Assembly: GCA_947650365.1 (NCBI GenBank)
Contig: OX393550.1
Span: forward strand, 96,018,951-96,082,950
Direction: 5' to 3'
Length of the DNA stretch: 64,000 nucleotides
From: Chamaelirium japonicum
Lineage: Eukaryota; Streptophyta; Magnoliopsida; Liliales; Melanthiaceae
Part shown: positions 10,213 through 21,564 of the stretch, piece after piece
Layout of the letters: each line of letters starts with the position of its first letter
Position numbering within the stretch: the stretch's first letter is position 1
The notes under the pieces: model-generated
What the model was told of the DNA's origin: nothing
What the model saw: the letters and a program-made list of their open reading frames with translations, nothing else
The model's database searches: none
Made by a program: the position numbers and the translations under genes

Positions 10213-11460
10213 GTGCAAACCATCCACTCTCCAAACACCATGTCCAGTTTGAGCCCCACCGACAACACGTCGAGCAGCAGCGACGATAGCTCCACCCGTA
10301 GAATGTTATTTCTTCTGGGAGCCACCGCGTGCGAGGAAGAGCAGCAAGCTGAAAGTTCACGCCGACGTAGAAGACGCGGCTCTGTACCAGACCACGCCGT
10401 GCTTGATCGTAGTAGACTGGAAGGCCATAATCGGCTATTACAGGATTACTTCGCCGATCAGTCAACTTACCTTCCTTACCAGTTCCGACGGAGATTCAGG
10501 ATGAGTCGTCCTCTCTTCCTGCGGATCCACGATGCAATCATGGACCACGATAACTACTTCGTCCAAAAGAGGGACAATGCTGAAAAATTAGGACTATCCA
10601 GTCTTCAAAAGATTACCGCCGCTATGCAGATGCTCATGTATGGAGCATCAACCGATTCCGTGGATGACTACGTTCGGATCGGAGAAAGTACTTCGATCGA
10701 GAGCTTGCAGAGGTTTGTTCGAGCGGTCATCAACGTCTTTGGGGAGGAGTAACTTCGTTCACCCAATAACGAAGATATTGAACGACTCCTAGCAGAAGGT
10801 GAACAACGAGGGTTTCCAGGCATGCTCGGAAGCATTGATTGCATGCACTGAAAGTGGAAGAACTGCCCAACAGCCTGACAAGGTATGTACACTGGCCATA
10901 TTTATGAGCCAACAATTATTTTAGAGGCTATAGCTAGCAAAAATCTATGGATCTGACACTCCTTCTTCGGGCTGCCAGGGTCGCATAATGATATCAACGT
11001 CCTCGATCGTTCACCGGTCTTCAGGTAACTTGCAGAGGGAAGAGCTGCCCTATGTAAATTTACAATCAATGGCCATGACTATAATATGGGATACTATATC
11101 GTCGATGGGATTTACCCTTCATGGTCAACATTAGTGAAGACCATCCCAGCACCTCGAGGAAACAAAAATAAGTATTTTGCTCAACAGCAAGAGGGGGCAC
11201 GGAAGGATGTCGAGCGAGCTTTTGGAGTGTTGCAAGTCCGATTTGCGATAGTAAGAGGACTAGGACGTTTTTGGCAGCCGAATGTGCTTATAGACATCAT
11301 GACAGCCTGCATTATAATGCATAATATGATTGTTGAAGATGAACAAGATCTTCACCACGATCTCGACTTTGACGTCCCCGATATAACGTCAACTGTAGAA
11401 GCTTCTCACGAGCACACGGTGCATCTGATGGAGTTTATCCAGAATCATCATCGGATATAG
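10213..11460 (+). pseudogene. PIF/Harbinger DDE transposase, interrupted
   Basis: The frame runs 416 codons without a shift. Recognisable parts are an N-terminal Ser/Arg-rich stretch, YLPYQFRRRFRMSRPLFLRI, LQKITAAMQMLMYG, then the nuclease domain with its acidic triad: Asp in GSIDCMH (about 10837), Asp in GSHNDINVL (about 10990) and Glu in DVERAFGVLQ (11212-11214). The end reads TACIIMHNMIVEDE, typical of HARBI1/ALP1-like proteins. Five in-frame stops occur at about 10750, 10849, 10876, 10954 and 11026, so the gene is dead as it stands. Judged by the family, four of the five look like C-to-T or G-to-A changes (three at Trp codons, one at Gln). The partner ORF1 is not seen. Confidence 0.85.
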
Positions 11461-11636
11461 AGCAGGGAAACCCACGACCAACTTCAAAATGATTTGATCG
11501 AGCATTTGTGGCAACTCAAGGGATCTCAAGTTTAAGATTATGTTTTTTTATTTTAATGTAATTGTCTCGAACTTATTCGAGTTCTTGTACGCGCTTTCAA
11601 TTTCAATAATAAAAGCACTTATTACCATAGTTCAGC

Positions 11637-12268
11637 ATGATACCTATTGGTCAGCCCTTATGAGTGTCTTAATGCATTTCCTATTGGTCAGCCCTTATGT
11701 GGGTGATGAGGTGTGGCAAGGGAGGGACTGGTTTGTGATAATAAATCAACTTTAGGGTGTAAGCCGCATAGGCCCTAGCTTCTTTAATGTATTTCCTACT
11801 TTATGTATTTTCTACTGGATTATCTATGTAAAATGCATGGGCAGCTGGTTATTTGGTTTGTTTGGCATTCTGATTGATAGCTTGAGTATCATGCTGAACT
11901 ATGGTAATGGTAGGAATGGAATGGGGGAAGGGGGATGTGGATGTGTTGTTGCGTCGAGTTCGGGTCAAAAACTTAAATTCAAACCCGATCTGTCCAATAA
12001 ATGGGTTGATCCGATCCGACCCGTTTAACTCGTTTGATAAACAGGACGGATCGGGTTGGGTCAGCTTGGCTTGGGTTGGGTCAACAAAACCCATCTAAAC
12101 CGGTCAGGTTGGGCTAAGTTCGATTGGTTTTGGTCGGGTCAGGTCACGTCAGATTATTGACGTGTTGACGCAACTCATTTAGTAAATTGGTCAAATCGGA
12201 CAATCAGGTTATAAGTATAAACTCAAACCCGACCCATTAAATAAACGGATCAGTCGGGTTAACCTATT
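11637..12268 (+). repeat. Tandem repeat unit B, first part
   Basis: This repeats 7957 onward, starting inside the last codons of VTE3 exon 3 (tgatacctattggtcagccc against tggtacctattggtcagccc). It holds the stop codon, the 3' flank and the older hAT-like sequence, and is then split by the LTR element at 12269. It resumes at 19065 and continues, with more insertions, to about 22440. Confidence 0.85.
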
Positions 12269-12913
12269 TGTTGGTGCAAAATCTGGCTAACGCCAAATGG
12301 TAGGACCCACAGCCCCGCCTGGGGCCCACAAGTCCAACGTTGGGACCTGCAGCCCTGTTTGGGGCCCACAAGTCCAACGGTGGGACTTGCAGCCCTGCCT
12401 GGGGCCCACTTGCACTATCTGGGGTCTGGTAAATCCCCCCGGGTATTTACCAAACCCCGGATATTCCTGAAAATATTCCTGGAATATTTCCCAGATAAAC
12501 TAAGCCCTTATAAATAGCAGACCCTGTAAATGATTCCGGATCCGAAATTCCAGACCAGAAACCCACTTTCTGTTTTCCAGAGCTCCTTGGGCTTTCAGGT
12601 TTTCAGACTCATTTTCCACCCTCTGATTACTTGTAAGAAGCACTCCTCGGCCTGTCGAGAGTAGCTCTACTATTTACTCAGAGATAGTGGATTCAAAGGT
12701 TGCGTCTTACCGCACGGAGACGTAGGCTTCGGCCGAACTTCGTCACCATATCCTGTGTCATCTCTTTCTCTACCTTTCTACTCTATAGTGCTTGTGTGAC
12801 AGCCCAGCAAGTCACAAACTCAACGTTTCGAAGCGCGCCACATTCCGAAGGGTCAAACCTTCAATCGACTGTTGGAGGAGGGTCACGTACGACGACCGAA
12901 ATCCTCCCCCACA
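12269..12913 (+). repeat. 5' LTR of the gag-only element
   Basis: It starts tgttggtgcaaaatctgg and ends in cccccaca just before the primer-binding word. It contains a cttataaatag TATA-like word at about 12507-12517. Direct pair of 18421-19064. Confidence 0.85.
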
Positions 12914-13032
12914 GTTTGGCGCCGTCTGTGGGATCCGAATCCTATCAATTTGCAACGTCCAAGTTTCCTAACTCCTCCGGTAGCAAGTACCGGTTGTTCG
13001 AGTAACCCGTCTACCTCCATCGCTACACTTAA

Positions 13033-14526
13033 ATGGCGAAGACACCGATGGACCAGCCAGAGGAAAGTGGCATGCACCCAGACGCTCAGCATCCGACGAC
13101 TCGATCAATGAGTCGCCGGTTTGTAACAAGCCAACATCCGGAACAACAACTCGCTGCCAATTCGAGGAGTCACCCGTCGGTTGATCGCGCCACCCAGGCT
13201 CAACTTCGACGGTCACCTCAACTCGCCGACCTAACTCCTCAGTGCTTGGGGAAAGCTCACATCTCTCCCAGTGCCAATGCTCAAGCGACATACCAGATCA
13301 CTGCAGATGATTTCCAGCTCCTCACTCTTATGAAGCAGAACGCTGCCCTTATGGTTGAGAGAGACTCTCTCCGACAAATCACTGTCAATGCAAGAATCAA
13401 TCCCCCGCAGTCAACCGCCGGCATCAACGACGGAGCAAACGTCCGTCGATCGGTCAACCAATCTTTCGCTCCTTCCAAACGATCCACCATCAATATCCCT
13501 CGATATTCTCTTAAATCCCTCTCGAGAGGACCCTCACCTGTTCCTCCCAGGCCGACTGTCTGGGAGCGTCTCAATGAGTCTGCTCGCCATCCCGAGTCTC
13601 TGAGCTCCGAGTCATCCTCCGATACTTACATCAGGAGAGATGTTCAGAATAATCGACACTGCTCCAAAATTCGGCAACATTACAATGGCAATCGAACCCC
13701 AGTCGGGCATCGGATGACAGGATGGACTCCGACGCCCTCTCTACCTCCTCTTCCTCCAAGACGCCTCTCCGACCAGAAAGGCAATAGACGGAACGATCAT
13801 GCCTCCGAAGGCCCACTTCATCGGCATATTCTCTACACCATGTTTCCTCGACGCTGGAAAGCCCCCGCTCTCCCTAAGTTCAACTGCTTGACTGGAGATC
13901 CGACGATGCACATCCTCGTCTTCAGGCAAGCGTTAACGCCACATGATAGAGACAACCAGGTTCTATGCCGCACCTTTGCTGGCAGCCTGGACGACATGTT
14001 ACTGGACTGGTATCACAACCTCCCTACGGCCTCCGTAAGTCAATTCAGGGATCTGGCAGACCTCTTTGTTCAACACTATCAGCTGAACCTCAAGCCAGAG
14101 AAAAAGCTGGACTCCCTCTACCGGCTCGGGATGGGATCAGATGAAACCCTCCGGGAGTTCTTTCGAAGGTTCCGGAACGAGCATGCTGTGCTCTCCGGAC
14201 ACCACCTTGACGATGAAGCCATCATGCTTGCATTCCAGAATGCTCTATGTTTTGACCTCCACATCTACAATGACCTCATCCGTAATCCTCCTGCCTCCCT
14301 CGGAGTGCTATTCGATCGAATTCAAAAGGAGATCGAGATAGAGGACAATCAAGTCGCTCGCAAAAAACATAATCTCAAGAAGCGTCTTTCTGATACGGAA
14401 CCAACGAGACCAACAACTCAAGCTCACAACGCGGAGGTTGAGGAAGATAGAACCTCCAAGAGGTCAAGACGGGCAGGCGATAGACCCGCAGAGCCTCAGA
14501 AGACCACAAATACCAAAGGAAAGTAG
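13033..14526 (+). CDS. Gag-like protein of the LTR element
   Basis: The 497-residue frame carries a retrotransposon gag (capsid-like) domain at about residues 265-410. Landmarks are FPRRWKAPALPKFN, the W in DWYHNLPTASVSQFRDL and YRLGMGSDETLREFFRRF. The N-terminal half is Ser/Pro/Arg-rich and disordered in character, and the C-terminus is Lys/Arg-rich. I see no CCHC zinc knuckle. It lies between the primer-binding site and the repeat-filled interior. This is a mobile-element protein, not a host gene. Confidence 0.75.
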   Translation: MAKTPMDQPEESGMHPDAQHPTTRSMSRRFVTSQHPEQQLAANSRSHPSVDRATQAQLRRSPQLADLTPQCLGKAHISPSANAQATYQITADDFQLLTLMKQNAALMVERDSLRQITVNARINPPQSTAGINDGANVRRSVNQSFAPSKRSTINIPRYSLKSLSRGPSPVPPRPTVWERLNESARHPESLSSESSSDTYIRRDVQNNRHCSKIRQHYNGNRTPVGHRMTGWTPTPSLPPLPPRRLSDQKGNRRNDHASEGPLHRHILYTMFPRRWKAPALPKFNCLTGDPTMHILVFRQALTPHDRDNQVLCRTFAGSLDDMLLDWYHNLPTASVSQFRDLADLFVQHYQLNLKPEKKLDSLYRLGMGSDETLREFFRRFRNEHAVLSGHHLDDEAIMLAFQNALCFDLHIYNDLIRNPPASLGVLFDRIQKEIEIEDNQVARKKHNLKKRLSDTEPTRPTTQAHNAEVEEDRTSKRSRRAGDRPAEPQKTTNTKGK

Positions 14527-14687
14527 CCCATCGACCGATCAGAGTAAAAGACCACCGACTATCAACAACTCGGAAGGTTCCTCATCTGAAATCCATGATG
14601 TAACATCTACCAAGTTATCAATCAAATGACAGTTATTTCAAGTTATATCGAAGACTATCAAATTCTATCTCAACTTCTACTCAACGT

Positions 14688-15412
14688 CACAGTTAGTTCG
14701 GTTCGTGTTGCGACATGGCCGACTAACCTGCAACGGTACAAAGTTACGTGCCCTGATACGTAGGTTTGACTGAAACGATGCTTCGCCTAAGTCCAACCGA
14801 TACAAGGGTGCTACGCTGAGTACTTCGAATCATTGGCGTCGCACGTGCTCCCGTTGTCATATAAGGACACATGCATTAGTGTCTCGCCACAGTTAGTTCG
14901 GTTCGCGTTGCGACATGGCCGACTAACCTGCAACGGTACAAAGCTATGTGTCCCGATACGTAGGTTCGACTGAAACGGCGTTTCGCCTAAGTCCAACCGA
15001 TACAAGGACGCTACACTGAGTACTCTGAATCATTGGCGTCGCACGTGCTCCCGTTGTCACGTAAGGACACATGCACTAGTGCCCCGCCACAGTTAGTTCG
15101 GTTCGCGTTGCGACACGACCGACTAACCTGCAACGGTACAAAGCTACGTGTCCCGATATGTAGGTTCGACTGAAACGGTGCTTCGCCTAAGTCCAACCGA
15201 TACAAGGGCGCTACGCTGAGTACTCCGAATCATTGGCGTCGCACGTGCTCCCGTTGTCACGTAAGGACACATGCATTAGTGCCCCACCACAGTTAGTTCG
15301 GTTCGTGTTGCGACACGACCGACTAACCTGCAACGGTACAAAGCTACGTGTCTCAATACGTAGGTTTGACTGAAACGGCGTTTCGCCTAAGTCAAAGCGA
15401 TACAATGGCACC
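14688..15412 (+). repeat. 200 bp tandem repeats inside the LTR element
   Basis: The phrase cacagttagttcggttcg recurs at 14688, 14888, 15088 and 15288, an exact 200 bp period over about 3.6 units with few differences. Confidence 0.9.
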
Positions 15413-16320
15413 ATGTTGAGTACTCCGGATTCTTACCCTCCGTCAATCAGTAAGTCCAAGGTTCCACCCTCGGCATACAAAGATAAGGCCCGAGACGGCG
15501 ACATCATCCCGGCCCAAGGTGACAGCCTTGGCATTCAAAAGCAAAGTCCGAAGCAGGCTTCACCGCCTCAGCACCTGACAAAGCCCGAGACGTCAGCAAC
15601 ATCTCGGCCCGAGGCGAACCTTGCCTTATCATTCGAAAACAAAGTTCGAGGCAAGCTTCGCCGTCTCGGCACCTGACTAAGACCGAGACGTCGGCACCGT
15701 CTCGGTCCGAGGTCACAGTCACCTCGGCATTCAAAGACAAAGTCCGAGGTAGGTTTCACCTCCTCGACACTTGATGAAGTCCAAGACGTCGGCACCGTCT
15801 TGGCCCGAGGCGACCTTCGCCTCAGCATTCGAAGACAAAGTCCAAGGCAGGCTTCACCACCTAGGCACCTGACGAAGACCGAGACGTCGGCTCGAGGCGA
15901 CCTTCGCCTCGGCATTCGAAAACAAAATCCGAGACAAGCTTCGCTGCCTCGGCACCAGAGGAAGCCTGAGACATCAGCACCGTCTCGGCCCGAAGCGACC
16001 TTCGCCTCGGCATTCGAAAACAAAGTCCGAGGTAAACTTCGTTGCATCGGCATCTGACGAAGCCTGAGACGTCGGCACCATCTTGGCCCGAGGTGACCTT
16101 TGTCTCGGCATTCGAAGACAAAGTCAGAGGCAAGCTTCACCGCCTTGACACCAGACAAAGCCCAAGACGGCGATATCGTCTCGGCCCAAGGTGACAACCT
16201 TGACGTTCGAAAGCAAAACCCAAGGCGGCCTTTGCCTCGGCATTCGAAGACAAAGTCCAAGACTATCGTCGCTGCCTCGACGCTCGACAAAGTACACGAC
16301 AATGGGCACGACGGTCGATA
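15413..16320 (+). repeat. Degenerate repeats of about 100 bp inside the LTR element
   Basis: Words such as cattcgaaaacaaagtccgag, cgtctcggcccgaggcgacc and ttcaccgcctcggcacctga recur in the same order with irregular spacing. Long frames on the minus strand over this region only reflect the repeat. Confidence 0.65.
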
Positions 16321-17220
16321 ACGGACAACGCGTTGGCAGACGCGACGCCCGTCACCAGACAACAAAACGGCGAACGCACCCTCGACCGGCCCTTGGTAGG
16401 GGTCGGCAGGTGCGACGGTCGACGCTGAAAAATGTGCGCCGACATGCTCGTTCGGGTTTGTTCGGTTACAAGATAAGCACAAACAGGCCAAGGCTCAGCT
16501 CGGCTCGTGGTGGAACGGCTCGGCTCACCATCCCCAAATGAGTTAGAGAGGGGGTGAGGGTTAGAGAGACGAGGTGAGAGTTAGAGAAAGGCAAACACCC
16601 CACAACCCCCCTTTACACTTCCAATCAAGAGGGTCTGTGGGATGTGATCAACACAGTCCACCGAGTCAAGAGCCCACTACACAATTCGACGTAGCATATG
16701 ATCAAGAGGCCCTTTGCTTCCAATCCATTGCTTCCCACTTCGATGACATCAACGGCTAGGATTTTTGCTCAAAATAAAGCAGCCACCTTCACGTGGAGTC
16801 ACATGGGTGCTGTCAGATGAATCAGAGAGAGTTCAGAAAAAGAGAAGGGTTCCCTTCCTTCTCCGGCACCGTCGGCTCATTGCAGCCGCCCTCATACATC
16901 TCAGTCACCGGCAACCTACTTCACCACGTGTGACTGCGACCCTATCGCCACAATCGACCTCCCGTGGTGCTCTCCGTGACCTCTGCCCGGACTGCCTCAA
17001 CTTCAACTCCCTCTTCACTTGGAGCGCCGACCTCACCGCCGACCTCTACCTCCCCCGTCTCATCTTCCAGAGCGCCGGAGCGTTCCCCATGTTCGTCAAA
17101 AAAAAAAAAAAAGAGAAGAGTAAGAAAGCGACAAAAGAGACTGACAGAGAGAGAAAGAAAGAAGGAGATGAGAGAGTCAGAGAGTGAGTGAGAGAGAGAG
17201 AGAGGGGTGCCACCAGTCCC

Positions 17221-17720
17221 CCCCCCCCCCCCCCCCCCCGCCGCAGCCGCCCCCCTCCCGCCCGCCGGCCCGGCTGCACCCCGCCCACCCGCCGGCCCGG
17301 CTGCGCCCTGCCCGCGCCCACGCGCCCCGGCTGCGCCCCGCCTACCCGCCGGCCTGCGCCCCGCCCGCCTGCTCAGAACCCCTTTTATCACTTTTTAACA
17401 ATAAACCTAGCCCAGGATTTTTTACAAAAAAAAAACACTGCCACCCAGAATCTTTGACCAAACCCACTTCTCTTGATTTTTTACACAGAATTGATCCAAA
17501 TTTTTACACATAACCCCCTACCTAAGAATTTTTGCACAAAAACCCCCCTGCCCCTAACTTTTTGCACATAACTCCCTACCTCTGACATTTTGCACAGAAC
17601 CCGCCTGCCCCATGATTTTTGGCACGAACCACCCCTGCTCCTAACTTTTTACACAAAACCCCCTGCTTTTGACTTTTTGCACAAAACCCCCTGTCCCTAA
17701 TTTCTTTTTACTAACGCCTC
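17221..17720 (+). repeat. C-run, Pro/Arg-type GC repeats and a 33 bp minisatellite
   Basis: A C homopolymer at 17219-17239 is followed by gcccgcc-ggcc words to about 17370. From about 17420, units of roughly 33 bp follow, each with a ttttgcacaaaacccccctgc-like core. All lie in the interior of the LTR element. Confidence 0.6.
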
Positions 17721-17818
17721 CTAGATTTTTTAGCCCGAACCGACTTGCGCGCAGTTATTTTGGTGACCCTAGTCAACCAGGTTACCACCTACCCAACTGG
17801 GAGGGGGTAACACACCAG

Positions 17819-18355
17819 TAGTCGGTCCCACCCAACGGGTCGGCAGACGCACAACAGTCGGCCCCGGACAGAGGGTCGGCAGGCAGACGACGGTCGGCCC
17901 CACGCAACGGGTCGGCAGACAGACGACGATCGGCCCCGCGCAACGGGTCGACAGACAGATGATGGTGGCCCCGCGCAACGGGTCGGCAAACGCACAACAG
18001 TCGGCCCCGGACAGGAGGTCGACAGACAGACGATGGTCGGCCCCAGACAGGGGGTCGGCAGACAAATAGCAGTTGGCCCCGGACAGGGGGTCGGCAGACA
18101 AGCAGCTGTCAACCCCGGACAGGGGGTCGACAGGCAGACAACAGTCGGCCCCGCGCAACGGGTCAGCAGACAGACAATGGTCGACCCCACGCAATGGGTC
18201 AGCAGACAGACGATGGTCGGCCTCGTGCAATGGGTCGGCAGACGCACACCCGGCCGACCCCTGGTAGGGAGTCGACAGGCCCAACGGTCAGCCTCACGTA
18301 GCAGGTCGACAGACAGATGACGACCAACCCCGGACAGAGGATCGGCAGACGAGCG
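17819..18355 (+). repeat. 36 bp minisatellite inside the LTR element
   Basis: Units of about 36 bp follow the pattern gtcggccccg, then cgcaacgggtcggc, then agacagacgac. About fourteen units run nearly up to the 3' LTR. Confidence 0.8.
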
Positions 18356-18420
18356 ACCGGCTTTGCACCAGGAAATCCCAACCAGCTAGGTTAACACCTA
18401 TCTAGCTGGGATGGGGTAAC

Positions 18421-19064
18421 TGTGGGTGCAAAATCTGGCTAACGCCCAATTGTGGGACCCACAGCCCCGTCTGGGGCCCACAAGTCCAACGCTAGGACCC
18501 GCAGCCCTGCTTGGGGCCCACGAGTCCAACGGTGGGACCCGCAGCCCTGCCTGGGGTCCACTTGCACTATCTGGGGTCTGGTAAATCCCCCCGGGTATTT
18601 ACCAAACCCCGGATATTCCTGAAAATATTCCTGGAATATTTCCCAGATAAACTAAGCCCTTATAAATAGCAAACCATGTAAATGATTCTGGATCCGAAAT
18701 TCCAGACCAGAAACCCACTTTCTGTTTTCCAGAGCCCCTTGGGCTTTCAGGTTTTCTGACTCCTTTTCCACCCTCTGATTACTTGTAAGAAGCACTCCTC
18801 GGCCTGTCGAGAGTAGCTCTACTATTTACTCAGAGATAGTGCATTCAAAGGTTGCGTCTTACCGCACGGAGACGTAGGCTTTGGCCGAACTTCGTCACCA
18901 TATCCTGTGTCATCTCTTTCTCTACCTTTCTACTCTATAGTGCTTGTGTGACAGCCTAGCAAGTCACAACTCAGCGTTTCGAAGCGCGCCACATTCCGAA
19001 GGGTCAAACCTTCAATCGACTGTTGAAGGAGGGTCACGTACGATGGCCGAAATCCTCCCCCATA
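18421..19064 (+). repeat. 3' LTR of the gag-only element
   Basis: It starts tgtgggtgcaaaatctgg and matches 12269-12913 along its whole length with about 28 differences. It is followed by the target duplication ctatt. Confidence 0.85.
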
Positions 19065-19254
19065 CTATTTATGACCTGAATCCATTTAGGCTAAACCCAA
19101 ATCCGCTAACTTCTAATCAGGTTCAGGCCAGGTCAAGACTTGCGACCCCTAGATATGATGCAGAGGTGGTCATGCATTTGATCCCAAGTGGGCAACCATC
19201 AAACCATATCCAACCACTCCCAACCCTTACAGTCGGTTGAACATAATGGCCGAG

Positions 19255-19969
19255 AGCCCTCTTTTCTCCGCTCGAGCTAGGGCTAGGGTTTCGCCCTTCT
19301 TGGCCTCCCCAGCCACCACCGCCGGCTTCGGGGAGGCCAGGTGCTCTTGGATGGCGGCCTCCGGAGGTAGGGTCTGCGGCGTCTGCCCCCCTTCACCCCT
19401 GTAAATAGAGGCGTTCCCCTTCGGCCCGGGTTTTGTGTTCACCAGCATCAGAGTCGTGTGGCGGCCCCTCCTCGAATTGCACCCTCGCCTACAGATCGGG
19501 GGTTTTCGGCCGGTTCGTGGAGGCGTAGGTGGGTTTGGACCCCGGCCAGTGTATGCCGTGAGCTTTTCAGCCCCCTCCTTTGCACGGTGGTGGATCGCGG
19601 CGGTTGGGGACAAGGAGCGGTTTTGCATCTTCGCCGGCACCGAGGGAGACAGATCCGGCTGTGGATCTAGTTTTTGTGATGGTTGTTTTTGGGTTACTGT
19701 TGGCATGCTTTCTTTTTCTTAGTCTTAGTATAGGGTTCCTATCGCCACCGGGGGTCGGCGAGGTAGTTGGTTTGGTGGCATTTACCTCTTTTATCTGTTG
19801 GATCCGCAGATGTGCGGCGTGCTCCCCCCCTTGGGGTTGATGGTGGTGATTTCTTGTTCAGCCGTTTGGTTGTTTGTGGTTGCACTGGTAAGTGGCGCCT
19901 CCTGCTTGCACTAGGCTGTGGTGCCTCCTGAGATTTGTTGAGATCTTCCCTTCAAAGTACAAAAAAAAA
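19255..19969 (+). mobile_element. Poly(A)-tailed retroposed insert with 17 bp target duplication
   Basis: The 715 bp insert ends in nine A residues and is flanked by tgaacataatggccgag at 19238-19254 and 19970-19986. Unit A (about 8762) has the empty site. This is the signature of target-primed insertion by LINE machinery. The body is GC-rich at its start (gctagggctagggtttcgcc) and carries no LINE protein or tRNA-like A and B boxes that I can see. It could be a SINE-like family, a LINE 5' region with the interior lost, or a processed copy of a non-coding transcript. Confidence 0.8.
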
Positions 19970-20439
19970 TGAACATAATGGCCGAGGAAGATGGTTATAG
20001 TCTAGCCGGAAGTGAAAAGGTTAGGTATGATGTCTTGAACACCTGAGCAAGATACCCACCCAAATCACCATAAAGGGATTCAGAGAGCATCAGAAGGCTC
20101 TCTATGGGGTCTTCGATTGGGTTGGGTCTAAAGTGATACCTCATGGGGTTCTAGGATCCCTCCTAGGGTCCAAATTTTCCGGTGAATTTTTTTTTGAGAA
20201 AATCAGTGTTATATCCAAAAAACAGAGTTCGTATAACATTTAGTCCCATCTTAAGTTCCTATTTACAATAAGTCCACCAGTATGACTATTGCATAAAGGC
20301 TGTCCTCTGTCCATTGTTTTGATTGCAAATGATCCGATCTTAACCGTTTTGGATATCGATTTTTTTTTAAATACCATAAATACCCATAGTATCCTCCCAC
20401 ATGAAATAACGGTAGATGATATATTACACGTTTTTTTTA

Positions 20440-21335
20440 TGGCAATAGTGGCATGGGTTGCTACAATGATTTCACTGTATCTACTACAGTGAAATCACTG
20501 TACTTGCTACAGTAAAATCATTGTACCTGCTACAGTGAAATCGTTGTAGCAGCTACAATAAAATCACTGTAGCAACCCGTGATTTCACTGTAACTGCTAC
20601 AATGATTTCACAGTACCTGCTACAGTGAAATCATTGTAGTAACCCTTGATTTAATCGTGGATGCTAAAAAGATATTTCTACAGTAAATTCACTCTAGCGA
20701 AATACTCAATTTTATGCAAATAATACTCAGTTGAATTAAGTATTATTTTGTATATTTGAGTACCATGCACAGGTTACTACAATAATTTTATTATAGTTAC
20801 TACAGTGAAATTCACTGTGCCGGCTAAAAAGGCTTCCCTACAGTGAATCACTGTAGCAAAGTACTCAATTTTGTTCAAATAATACTAAGTTTTATTGAGC
20901 ATTATTGTGACTAATATTGAGTACTATAGTAATTTTACTGTAGCAAAGCGTTTTTAGCAGTCATGAAAAAATCATTATAGTAGTCACAGTGATTTCACTG
21001 TATCAAAGATATTCAAATATATGCCAATAATACTCAATTGAAATGAGTACTATTGCTATAAAATTGAGTAATATTTTTGCTACAATAATTTTACTACAAC
21101 AACGTGTTTTTTAGCAGCCACAACGAAATCACTATAGCGCTACAGTGATTTCACTATAGTTGCTATAGCGGAATCACTATAGTGTTACAATGATTTCATT
21201 GTAGTTGTTACAACGGAATCACTATAGCGCTACAGTGATTTCACTGTAGTTGCTACGACGGAATCGCAATAATGCTACAGTGATTTCACTATAGTTGCTA
21301 CATTGAAATCACTGTGGCAGCTATAGTGGTCTCGC
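20440..21335. repeat. Array of palindromic ctacagtg / cactgtag words
   Basis: About 900 bp consist of short inverted words such as tgatttcactgtag, gctacagtgaaatca and variants, repeated many times in both orientations, so most of it can fold on itself. It lies within a 1.36 kb insertion (about 20187-21546) absent from unit A. A shorter related stretch lies at 49600-49830. There is no coding capacity. Confidence 0.7.
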
Positions 21336-21564
21336 ACTAGGTCTCAAAACTGTACGTTTCGTAGAGATCGGATTAAGTTATATAGACAATGGTAGGTTGG
21401 TGAATTCGGCAACTTAACCAAGGCTATTTTAGTCATGCATTAACTAAAAGTGCTATTGCAACTAATCTGCTGAAATGTGGATCTGGGTTTAGAACAAAAG
21501 ATTGTCGGGACCTACCCTAAAATGAATCCCTTAAAACGGACTGTTTGTAATTCGCCCCAAAATT

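Larger units (their letters stand above)
9533..11636 (+). mobile_element. PIF/Harbinger element, cut at its 3' side
   Basis: The left end gagcatctccaacgggctc follows a TTA site, and unit B keeps the empty site (agcatacgggttataatt near 22395). The element carries a leader with five tandem repeats, a TATA-like word (10161-10172) and a transposase frame. I see no ORF1 Myb-like gene. No right terminal repeat is found: the sequence runs after the transposase straight into unit B at 11637. The 3' end was therefore lost at or after formation of the tandem duplication. Confidence 0.75.
12269..19064 (+). mobile_element. Gag-only LTR retrotransposon (TR-GAG type, Ty3-like gag)
   Basis: A complete-looking 6.8 kb element has 645 bp LTRs and the target duplication ctatt on both sides (12264-12268 and 19065-19069). 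Unit A keeps the unsplit site at about 8575. A primer-binding-like word tttggcgccgtctgtggg follows the 5' LTR. The interior has one gag-like frame and then about 3.8 kb of tandem repeats. I see no protease, reverse transcriptase or integrase, so it would have depended on a partner for movement. By eye the LTRs differ at about 28 of 645 positions, near 4 per cent. With a grass-like rate of 1.3e-8 per site per year, that suggests an insertion in the order of one to two million years ago. Confidence 0.85.

Noticed and set aside
14688-15412. CRISPR-like array (direct repeats of even spacing)
   Set aside because: The 200 bp units are repeated whole, without unique spacers, inside an LTR element of a plant.
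15568-16491. Minus-strand open frame of 307 residues over the LTR element
   Set aside because: It follows the degenerate repeat units, is antisense to the element and has no domain. It is open only because the repeats lack stops in that frame.
16942-17391. Gly/Ala/Pro-rich frames around 17200-17400
   Set aside because: They arise from the C-run and gcccgcc words and have no start context or domain.
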